The notes beneath the pieces are model-generated. The model was not told the DNA's origin. It searched no databases and saw only the letters and a program-made list of their open reading frames with translations. Shown one piece after another: positions 1 through 5,010 of a stretch of DNA of 5,979 nt. The translations under genes were made by a program, and so were the position numbers. This DNA is from Pseudomonadota bacterium (GTDB lineage Bacteria > Desulfobacterota > Desulfovibrionia > Desulfovibrionales > Desulfovibrionaceae): contig JAEZMB010000202.1 of assembly GCA_023435825.1 (NCBI GenBank), positions 1-5,979 of the forward strand. The letters run 5' to 3'. The first letter of the stretch is position 1, and every line of letters begins with the position of its first letter.

Positions 1-13
1 TCGTCAGGTCCAT
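1..13 (-). CDS. Probable start of the next operon gene (partial)
   Basis: An ATG at 13-11 opens the codons for M-D-L-T and runs off the window. GGAGG at 28-24 stands ten bases upstream. By operon logic this should be trpB or trpA, which are missing from the window, but four codons cannot identify it. Confidence 0.4.
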
Positions 14-33
14 TTTGACGAGGCCTCCGCCGG

Positions 34-69
34 CCGGGGAAACCTTTTTTCCAAAAACGGTTTCCCCGG
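34..69. repeat. 36-base near-perfect inverted repeat
   Basis: CCGGGGAAACC (34-44) pairs with GGTTTCCCCGG (59-69). Inside, TTTTT (46-50) pairs with AAAAA (53-57), with one mismatched pair (45/58) and CC at the centre. It lies just upstream of the Shine-Dalgarno of the next gene, so in RNA it could form a long hairpin there. Confidence 0.85.
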
Positions 70-89
70 ACCCCTTCCCAAAAACTTTT
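60..89 (+). repeat. Dispersed repeat, copy 1 (intergenic)
   Basis: The stretch GTTTCCCCGGACCCC followed by TTCCCAAAAACTTTT matches, with small indels, the stretch at 5839-5877 in the same orientation. This copy lies outside any gene and shares its first ten bases with the 34-69 palindrome. Confidence 0.75.
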
Positions 90-129
90 AACGGGGTGGC
101 GCATGGGTGCGCGCAAATTTCCGACGTTA

Positions 130-160
130 GCGGCGGTGAACGCCGCAACCCCAAATGGGG
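130..160. repeat. Two adjacent small hairpins
   Basis: GCGGCG (130-135) pairs with CGCCGC (141-146), and CCCC (149-152) pairs with GGGG (157-160) around AAAT. They continue the row of inverted repeats in the spacer after trpF. The second is short and could be chance. Confidence 0.5.
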
Positions 161-163
161 GGT

Positions 164-184
164 CCGGGGGCCTCAGGCCCCCGG
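164..184. repeat. Perfect 21-base palindrome
   Basis: CCGGGGGCCT (164-173) is the exact reverse complement of AGGCCCCCGG (175-184) around a single C. It is followed on the plus strand by a second hairpin at 192-206. Confidence 0.85.
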
Positions 185-191
185 CGGGGCT

Positions 192-206
192 CGGGGCAGC
201 GCCCCG
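192..206. repeat. GC hairpin just downstream of trpF
   Basis: CGGGGC (192-197) pairs with GCCCCG (201-206) around a three-base loop. In the trp transcript it comes eight bases after the trpF stop, with the T run before rather than after the stem, so it is not a standard intrinsic terminator. Confidence 0.75.
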
Positions 207-214
207 ATTAAAAA

Positions 215-838
215 CTACACGCCCTTCACGGCCCAAAGGGACCTCCGGACTTTTTGGAGGTCTTTGAGGCCCGGCGAGGATTCCACGCCGGAGTTGAGGT
301 CCACGCCGTGGGGCTTGGCGATGCGCAGCGCTTCGGCCACGTTGTCCGGCCCCAGGCCCCCGGCCAAAAGCCAGGGCATGGGCGGGGAAAGTTCGGCCAG
401 GGCGCTGAAATCCAGGGATTTGCCGTGGCCGCCGCCGGACGTTCCGGCGTCAAGCAGCGCGTAGCGGATCGCGCCGTCAAAGGCGGCCATCTCGGCGGCG
501 AGGCTGCCCAGCGTTGGATGCTTCTGGGGCCAGAAGGCGCGGATGACGCGCTGCGGCCCCACGGCCCGGCAGAAATCCGGGCCCTGGCCGCCGTGGAGCT
601 GGGCCAGATCGAGTTCGGCCTCGGCCATGATGCAGAGCACTTCCTCAAGGGTTTGCTCGACAAAGACGCCCACGCGCTTGGCTGCGACGCGCGGCAGGGC
701 CGCTGCCTGGGCCGGGGTCAGGCGGCGCGGGCTTTTGGCGGCGAAGATAAAGCCGAGCAGATCGGCCCCGGCTTCGGCGCAGCCGACGACGTCCTCGGCG
801 CGGGTCATGCCGCAGACCTTGGCCAGGGGGGCGCTCAT
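215..838 (-). CDS. trpF: Phosphoribosylanthranilate isomerase (TrpF)
   Basis: This 207-residue TIM-barrel enzyme performs the Amadori rearrangement of phosphoribosylanthranilate to CdRP, the substrate of TrpC. KVCGMTR (7-13) holds the catalytic Cys9, LDLAQLHG (76-83) is the usual mid-barrel strand, and LLDAGTSGGGHGKS (128-141) holds the catalytic Asp130. LLAGGLGPDNV (157-167) and GVDLNSGVESSPGLKD (178-193) form the phosphate-binding end. The length is normal. The ATG at 838 overlaps the trpC stop (ATGA) and has GGGAG six bases upstream. Upstream in-frame codons would add 48 Arg-rich residues that merely shadow trpC, so they are rejected. The stop is TAG, followed by TTTTTAAT and then the palindrome-rich spacer. 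Confidence 0.96.
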   Translation of the reverse strand: MSAPLAKVCGMTRAEDVVGCAEAGADLLGFIFAAKSPRRLTPAQAAALPRVAAKRVGVFVEQTLEEVLCIMAEAELDLAQLHGGQGPDFCRAVGPQRVIRAFWPQKHPTLGSLAAEMAAFDGAIRYALLDAGTSGGGHGKSLDFSALAELSPPMPWLLAGGLGPDNVAEALRIAKPHGVDLNSGVESSPGLKDLQKVRRSLWAVKGV

Positions 839-1605
839 GCCGCGCTCCCGGCCAGCCGGGCCAGGGCCGCGCCGGGGTCGGCCTCGGCCATGATGGAGGT
901 GCCGACCAGCACGGCGTCGAAGCCGAGGGCCTGCATGGCGTCCACGTCGGCCCGGGTCTTGATGCCGCTGGCGGCGATCCACAGCCGGCCGGGGCGTTTG
1001 TAGGCGGCCAGCCGCGTGGCCACGGCGAAGTCGGTTTTGAGCGTATCGAGGTCGCGGTTGTTGACCTGGATGATGTGCGCGCCGGCAGCCTCGGCGCGTT
1101 CCAGGTCGCGCTCGTCAAAGACCTCGACCACGGCTTCCAGGCCCGCGTCGTAGGTCAGGCGCAGCATTTCGTTTAGTTCGACATCGGTGAGCATCCGCAC
1201 GATGAGCAGCAAGGCCGAGGCCTTGGTGGCCGCCGTCTGCACCACCTGCAAGGGATGGAGCAGGAAGTCCTTGCGCAGAAGCGGCAGGCCGCAGCGGCTC
1301 ATGGTTTCGAGGTAGTCCAGGGACCCCTTGAAGTAGGTTTCTTCGGTCAGTACCGAGATGGCGGCGGCTCCCGAGGCGGCGTACATGGCGGCCACGTCGT
1401 CCGGGCCAAGGCCGAGGTTGATGTCGCCCATGGACGGCGAGGCCCGCTTGTATTCGGCGATGACGGCCATGGGCGCCTTGGCGATGAGCGCGTCGGAAAA
1501 CGACGGCCGTTTGCCCTTGTATGGCTCGGGCAACTGCTGGGCCGCCTCCAGGCCGACCAGCCGGCGCACTTCGGCCGCCTTGGCGGCCCGAAACTTCTCA
1601 AGCAT
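835..1605 (-). CDS. trpC: Indole-3-glycerol phosphate synthase (TrpC)
   Basis: This 256-residue (beta/alpha)8-barrel enzyme closes the indole ring, turning CdRP into indole-3-glycerol phosphate with loss of CO2 and water. Catalytic residues are in their usual places: Glu51 and Lys53 in IAEYKRASPSMG (49-60), Lys112 in LLRKDF (109-114), Glu161 in VVEVFDE (159-165), Asn182 in VNNRDL (181-186) and Ser213 in ASGI (212-215). VLTEETYFKGS (85-95) and VLVGTSIM (232-239) complete the barrel signatures. It is a single-domain protein, not the enteric TrpC-TrpF fusion. The ATG overlaps the last codons of trpD by 8 bp with AAGGA eight bases upstream, and the stop overlaps the trpF start as ATGA. Small departures are EVF where EVH is usual and IQVNN where IGINN is common; neither removes a catalytic residue. 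Confidence 0.96.
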   Translation of the reverse strand: MLEKFRAAKAAEVRRLVGLEAAQQLPEPYKGKRPSFSDALIAKAPMAVIAEYKRASPSMGDINLGLGPDDVAAMYAASGAAAISVLTEETYFKGSLDYLETMSRCGLPLLRKDFLLHPLQVVQTAATKASALLLIVRMLTDVELNEMLRLTYDAGLEAVVEVFDERDLERAEAAGAHIIQVNNRDLDTLKTDFAVATRLAAYKRPGRLWIAASGIKTRADVDAMQALGFDAVLVGTSIMAEADPGAALARLAGSAA

Positions 1606-2608
1606 GGAACACGTCCTTGAAAAACGCGGCCGCCGCGCCCTGGGCGATGGCGTCCTTGGCCTTGTCCACGCCCTGGCGCAGGGTCAGGCCGTCTTCCAGC
1701 AGATGCAGGGCGCAGCCGAGGTTTAAGGCCACCATGTCGAGCATGGCTTGGGGGCCTTTGCCGGACAGCACGCCTTGCAGCACGGCCACGGCCTCGTCGC
1801 GGCCCGAGACCACCACGTCGCCGAGCTTGCTTTCGGACACGCCCAAGGTGGCCGGGTCGATGCGCTCTTTTTTGAGCCAACCGTCCTTGACCCAACACAC
1901 GTCGGCCGGGCCGAACGGGGTCAGCTCGTCAAAGCCCCCGGCCCCGTGGACGACCACGCCGCGCGACAGGCCGGTGAGCGCCAGCACCTCGGCCATGAGC
2001 GGCACGTGGCGCGAGGTGGGCACGCCGAGAATCTGGTGGGTGGGCCGGGCGGGGTTCAAAAGCGGCCCCATGAGGTTGAACAGCGTGCGCGCGCCGAGTT
2101 CCTTGCGGATGGGGCCGATGCGCTTGAAGGCCGGATGGTAGTTGGGGGCGAAGAGAAAGACGAAGTTGTGTTTGTCCAGTTCGGCGGCCACGGCGTCGGG
2201 TTCGACGACCAGGGGGAAACCCAGGGATTCCACGGCGTCGGCGCTGCCGCAAGCGCTGGACACGGCGCGGTTGCCGTGCTTGACGACCTTGTGGCCCATG
2301 GCGGCGAGGAAGAGGGCCACGGCGGTGGAGCAGTTAAACGAGCAAGTGTTGTCGCCGCCGGTGCCGCAGGTGTCGATGCGCGGGCCGGTCAGGCCTTCGA
2401 CCAGCCTGGCCTGTTCCAGGGCGGTGGTGACGCCGGCGGCGATTTCCACGGCGGCCTCGCCCTTGGTCTTGAGGCCCATGAGGAACGCGCCCACGCACGA
2501 GGCGGGCATTTCGCCGGTGTACATGGCCCGGAAGGCGTAGGTGGCGAGATCGGCGGGCAGGTCCTTGCCGATGGCCAGAAGTTCGAGGCATTCAACGTGT
2601 TTTTCCAC
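1598..2608 (-). CDS. trpD: Anthranilate phosphoribosyltransferase (TrpD)
   Basis: This 336-residue enzyme transfers the phosphoribosyl group of PRPP to anthranilate, giving N-(5-phosphoribosyl)anthranilate. The N-terminal helical domain is followed by the PRPP loop GTGGD (82-86), KHGNRAVSS (110-118), FLFAPNYHPA (151-160) near the anthranilate site, GARTLFNLMGPLLNPA (172-187), and the metal-binding Asp-Glu pair in HGAGGFDELT (227-228). It is full length and not fused to TrpG as in enteric bacteria. The start codon is GTG, placed by a strong AAGGAGT upstream; the first residues (MEKHVECLELLAIGKDL) match normal TrpD openings. The gene is separated from trpG by the small HEPN-like gene and overlaps trpC by 8 bp at its end. 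Confidence 0.97.
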   Translation of the reverse strand: MEKHVECLELLAIGKDLPADLATYAFRAMYTGEMPASCVGAFLMGLKTKGEAAVEIAAGVTTALEQARLVEGLTGPRIDTCGTGGDNTCSFNCSTAVALFLAAMGHKVVKHGNRAVSSACGSADAVESLGFPLVVEPDAVAAELDKHNFVFLFAPNYHPAFKRIGPIRKELGARTLFNLMGPLLNPARPTHQILGVPTSRHVPLMAEVLALTGLSRGVVVHGAGGFDELTPFGPADVCWVKDGWLKKERIDPATLGVSESKLGDVVVSGRDEAVAVLQGVLSGKGPQAMLDMVALNLGCALHLLEDGLTLRQGVDKAKDAIAQGAAAAFFKDVFHA

Positions 2609-2613
2609 GGTGG

Positions 2614-2621
2614 ACTCCTTA
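2614..2621 (-). promoter_or_regulatory. Ribosome binding site of trpD overlapping the HEPN-like stop
   Basis: TAAGGAGT contains the stop of the HEPN-like gene (TAA, 2621-2619) and the AAGGAGT used by trpD. It fixes the GTG at 2608 as the trpD start. The arrangement copies the junction on the other side of the HEPN-like gene. Confidence 0.8.
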
Positions 2622-3023
2622 TGCGGCGGCGTGCGGGGGGGATTTGGGCGTGTCGGCGAGTTCTTCCCGGGCGAGGTAGAGGAAGGCCTTGGCCCGTTCG
2701 ATCTGTTCGGACACGTCTTCGGCGGTGATGCCGGTATCGGTTTCGTTTTCGGCCCGGTCGCGCAGCCGGGCGGCTTCGGTGAGGAACCGGTTGAAGGTCT
2801 CGGGCAGGTAGCCGGTGGCGGTCAGGTGCAGGGCAAAGGCCGAGGGGATGTTGGCGGCATCGGCCACGGGGTAGCCGTGGCGGATGAGGAAGGCCTCGGC
2901 CACGTAGCGCATGACGGCGTGGAGGCGACCCACGGCGAAGTCGAGGTAGCCCTCGCTGCCAAGCAGCCGCGCGGCGCGAAGGCTGGCCTCGGCTTTTGCC
3001 ACGAGGGCAGGGATGGTGTTCAC
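2619..3023 (-). CDS. Small HEPN/UPF0332-like protein of unknown function inserted in the trp operon
   Basis: This 134-residue, mostly helical protein resembles the HEPN superfamily (PF05168 / UPF0332 type). The pattern is a first helix with KAEASLRAARLL (10-21), then GYLDFAVGRLHAVMRYVAEA (25-44), which sits where UPF0332 proteins have their YYAMFHA helix, then TGYLPETFNRFLTEAARLRDRAE (70-92) and a closing helix EDVSEQIERAKAFLYLARE (102-120). The last 14 residues are a Pro/Ala-rich tail. HEPN toxins are RNases with an R-X4-6-H motif. Here no Arg is followed by His at that spacing; the matching place reads R88-D-R-A-E-N93. The paired Tyr of the second helix are Leu34-His35. A catalytic RNase is therefore unlikely. 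No MNT nucleotidyltransferase partner is adjacent. The start is GTG with AAGGA nine bases upstream. It lies 12 bases after trpG and 10 before trpD and is surely co-transcribed. The fold is fairly clear; the function is unknown. Confidence 0.8.
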   Translation of the reverse strand: MNTIPALVAKAEASLRAARLLGSEGYLDFAVGRLHAVMRYVAEAFLIRHGYPVADAANIPSAFALHLTATGYLPETFNRFLTEAARLRDRAENETDTGITAEDVSEQIERAKAFLYLAREELADTPKSPPHAAA

Positions 3024-3031
3024 GTATGGCC

Positions 3032-3038
3032 GTCCTTA
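3032..3038 (-). promoter_or_regulatory. Stop-in-Shine-Dalgarno junction trpG / HEPN-like gene
   Basis: TAAGGAC combines the trpG stop codon (TAA, 3038-3036) with the AAGGA that serves the GTG start at 3023. This supports GTG as the start, since no ATG is suitably placed. It implies termination-reinitiation coupling. Confidence 0.7.
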
Positions 3039-3608
3039 CAAAATCTTGTCCGGGAAATTCCCAATGAGCTTCATGCCGTCGGGCGTAAACACCGACTCCG
3101 GGTGGAACTGCACGCCGACCCACGGTCTATCCCGATACCGCATCCCCATGACTTCGTTCTGCTCGGTCCAGGCCGTGATTTCGAGCTTGTCAGGGGCCTT
3201 GGAGGCCAGCACCAGCAGCGAATGGTAGCGGCAGCACTCCATGGGGTTGGGCAGGCCCTCGAACAGCCCGGTTTCGCGGTGGTACACGTCGGAGGTCTTG
3301 CCGTGCATGATGCGGTCGGCGACCACGACCGGCGCGCCGGCGAAATGGCCCAGGATCTGATGGCCCAGGCAGACGCCGAAGACCGGGGTCGTGGCCGGCA
3401 GCAGCTCCAAAAATTGCAGGCACAGCCCGGCGTTGGTCGGGTTGCTCGGGCCGGGGGAGATGCAGACCTTCTCCAGCTTGCCCGAGGCGGCCAGCTCCAG
3501 AATCTTGGGGTCGTCGTTTTTGAGCACCACCGGATCGTGGCCGCACTGCTGGAAGGCCTGCACCACGTTGAAGGTGAACGAGTCGAAGTTATCAATAAGT
3601 AAAAACAT
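3036..3608 (-). CDS. trpG: Anthranilate synthase component II, glutamine amidotransferase (TrpG)
   Basis: This 190-residue class I glutamine amidotransferase releases ammonia from glutamine and passes it to TrpE. It opens with LLIDNFDSFTFN (3-14), the standard TrpG/PabA beginning. The oxyanion region SPGPSNP is at 51-57, the nucleophile elbow GVCLGHQ at 78-84 (Cys80), MHGKTS at 101-106, RYHSL at 127-131, and QFHPES at 167-172 provides His169 and Glu171 of the triad. All catalytic residues are present and the length is usual. It is a separate gene, not fused to trpE or trpD. The ATG lies inside the last codons of trpE (17 bp overlap) and is preceded by a near-consensus AAGGAGG. The TAA stop forms the start of the TAAGGA that serves the next gene. 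TrpG and PabA are hard to tell apart by sequence, and the protein could also serve folate synthesis; the operon makes TrpG the main role. Confidence 0.96.
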   Translation of the reverse strand: MFLLIDNFDSFTFNVVQAFQQCGHDPVVLKNDDPKILELAASGKLEKVCISPGPSNPTNAGLCLQFLELLPATTPVFGVCLGHQILGHFAGAPVVVADRIMHGKTSDVYHRETGLFEGLPNPMECCRYHSLLVLASKAPDKLEITAWTEQNEVMGMRYRDRPWVGVQFHPESVFTPDGMKLIGNFPDKIL

Positions 3609-5010
3609 CGCCTTCCTCCTTGGCGGCCAGCACTTCGGCGATGACCCGGGCCTTGTTTTGACACTCCTTCCATTCCGAAGCCGGGTCCGAGTCGTAGACG
3701 ATGCCGGCGCCGGCCTGCCACGAGGCCATGCCGTCGCGAATCCACATGCTGCGGATGGTGATGCCCGTGTCGAGGTTCACGTGGCCTTCGTCCAGGCCGA
3801 TCCAGCCGATGCAGCCGGCGTAGGGGCCGCGCGGCAGCCGGTTTTCCAGGTCCGCGATCATCTCCATGGCCCGCACCTTGGGCGCGCCCGACAGCGTGCC
3901 GGCCGGGAAGGCGCATTGCAGCACGTCCAGGGCGTCGAGGCCCTTTTTGAGCTTGGCCGTGACGTAGGAGACGATGTGCATGACGTGGGAAAACCGCTCC
4001 ACGGCCATGAATTTCTCGACTTTGACCGTGCCCTTTTCGGCCATGCGGCCCAGGTCGTTGCGGCCAAGGTCCACCAGCATGACATGCTCGGCGCGCTCCT
4101 TGGGATCGGCCAGCAGTTCCTCGGCCAGACGGTCGTCCTCGACGGGATCGGCGCTGCGATGGCGCGTGCCGGCGATGGGGCAGGTGGTCAGCTCGCCGTC
4201 GCGGCAGCGGATGAGCAGCTCGGGCGAGGAACCCAGCAGCGTCACGCGCGGCAGGCGCATGAAAAACATGTAGGGCGAGGGGTTCACCTGCCGCAGCCGG
4301 CGGTAGACCACGAAGGGGTCGCCGGAAAACGGCGCGGCAAAGCGCGTCGAAAGCACGGTCTGGATGCACTCGCCGGCCCGGATCATCTCCTTGCACTGGG
4401 CCACGGCGTCCATGTAGCCCTCGGCGTCCGGGGTGTTGACCACCTTGCCCAGCACCGGCCGGTTCATGGGCGCGAAGATGTTGGCGTGCTCGATCTTGGC
4501 TTTTTTCCCTTCATCTAAAGACAGATGCAGGCAGCGGTGCTTGACGTGGTCGAACAGCACCACCCGGCCGGGCAGCACCAGACAGAATTCGGCCTCGTCG
4601 GGCGGCAACACCTTGGCGAGTTTCGGCTCGAACACCCCGGCCACGCCGTAGCCGAAATAGCCCACCAGGGAGCGGGTGATGGGCGGCACGTCGTCAAAGC
4701 CTTCGGGGGCCAGGATGTTAAGGTCGGCCAGGACGGCCCGAAGCCCCTCCATCATGCCCCGGCCGGAATGCTTTTCCAGGCCGGCCAGCCGCTGGTCCCG
4801 GGCGCTGACGTCGAGCTTGCCTTCCTTGAGGCGGATGCGCAGGCGGAAATCCCAGGCGATGAGGCTGTAACGGCCCAGGCGGCCGTCGACTTCGGCGCTT
4901 TCGAGAAGGATTCCGGGCCGCTCGCCCACAAGCCCGAGAAACAGGCTGATGGGCGTCTGGACGTCGGCCGGCAGCCACGTCCCTTCCTGGCGGAGCTTGA
5001 TCGCACTCAT
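3592..5010 (-). CDS. trpE: Anthranilate synthase component I (TrpE)
   Basis: This 472-residue subunit converts chorismate plus ammonia from TrpG into anthranilate, the committed step to tryptophan. The N-terminal region carries the feedback motif LLES (35-38), and NPSPYMFF (243-250) supplies the other side of the tryptophan inhibitor site, so the enzyme is probably feedback-inhibited. The chorismate-binding domain is intact: PIAGTR (278-283), ERAEHVMLVDLGRNDLGR (305-322), FPAGTLSGAPK (368-378), QAGAGIVYDSDP (432-443) and EWKECQNKA (446-454). The length is normal for a stand-alone TrpE. The ATG at 5010 was chosen because AAAGGA stands six bases upstream and the start overlaps the tyrA stop as ATGA. 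A GTG at 5043 would add 11 residues with no benefit. The 3' end overlaps trpG by 17 bp. The NPSPYMFF and LLES motifs favour TrpE over the paralogue PabB. Confidence 0.97.
   Translation of the reverse strand: MSAIKLRQEGTWLPADVQTPISLFLGLVGERPGILLESAEVDGRLGRYSLIAWDFRLRIRLKEGKLDVSARDQRLAGLEKHSGRGMMEGLRAVLADLNILAPEGFDDVPPITRSLVGYFGYGVAGVFEPKLAKVLPPDEAEFCLVLPGRVVLFDHVKHRCLHLSLDEGKKAKIEHANIFAPMNRPVLGKVVNTPDAEGYMDAVAQCKEMIRAGECIQTVLSTRFAAPFSGDPFVVYRRLRQVNPSPYMFFMRLPRVTLLGSSPELLIRCRDGELTTCPIAGTRHRSADPVEDDRLAEELLADPKERAEHVMLVDLGRNDLGRMAEKGTVKVEKFMAVERFSHVMHIVSYVTAKLKKGLDALDVLQCAFPAGTLSGAPKVRAMEMIADLENRLPRGPYAGCIGWIGLDEGHVNLDTGITIRSMWIRDGMASWQAGAGIVYDSDPASEWKECQNKARVIAEVLAAKEEGDVFTY
3615..3621 (-). promoter_or_regulatory. 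Ribosome binding site of trpG
   Basis: AAGGAGG stands six bases before the trpG ATG, within the 3' end of trpE. It is the strongest Shine-Dalgarno in the window and confirms the 3608 start. Confidence 0.85.

Larger units (their letters stand above)
14..214. other. Palindrome-rich intergenic spacer after trpF
   Basis: These 201 bases between the trpF stop and the probable next start hold no convincing gene. At least five inverted repeats fill much of the stretch (34-69, 130-146, 149-160, 164-184, 192-206), and a dispersed direct repeat covers 60-89. None of the hairpins is followed on the minus strand by a T run, so none is a standard rho-independent terminator for the operon. In style it resembles the GC-rich extragenic repeats scattered through Desulfovibrio genomes. 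Confidence 0.7.

Noticed and set aside
192..217. Intrinsic terminator after trpF
   Set aside because: The GC hairpin lies after the T run in the direction of transcription, so the order is wrong on the minus strand; on the plus strand it is followed by A residues.
240..262. Inverted repeat GACCTCC / GGAGGTC with a nine-base loop
   Set aside because: It lies in the conserved 3' coding part of trpF (LKDLQKVRRS) and can be explained by codon choice; no T run follows at once on the minus strand.
15..464. Plus-strand open frame covering the spacer and the end of trpF
   Set aside because: It translates repeat sequence into a Pro/Arg/Ser-rich product, has no convincing ribosome binding site and overlaps trpF.
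254..1003. Long plus-strand open frame opposite trpF and trpC (249 codons)
   Set aside because: It is a GC-rich shadow of two genes with clear catalytic motifs on the minus strand; the product is Gly/Ala/His-rich with no recognisable domain.
1748..2728. Long plus-strand open frame opposite trpD (326 codons)
   Set aside because: It mirrors trpD codons and shows low-complexity composition (Gly, His, Val); such antisense frames are common at high GC3.
2541..4518. Overlapping long plus-strand frames opposite the HEPN-like gene, trpG and trpE
   Set aside because: No family motifs, and the opposite strand is fully explained by conserved genes.
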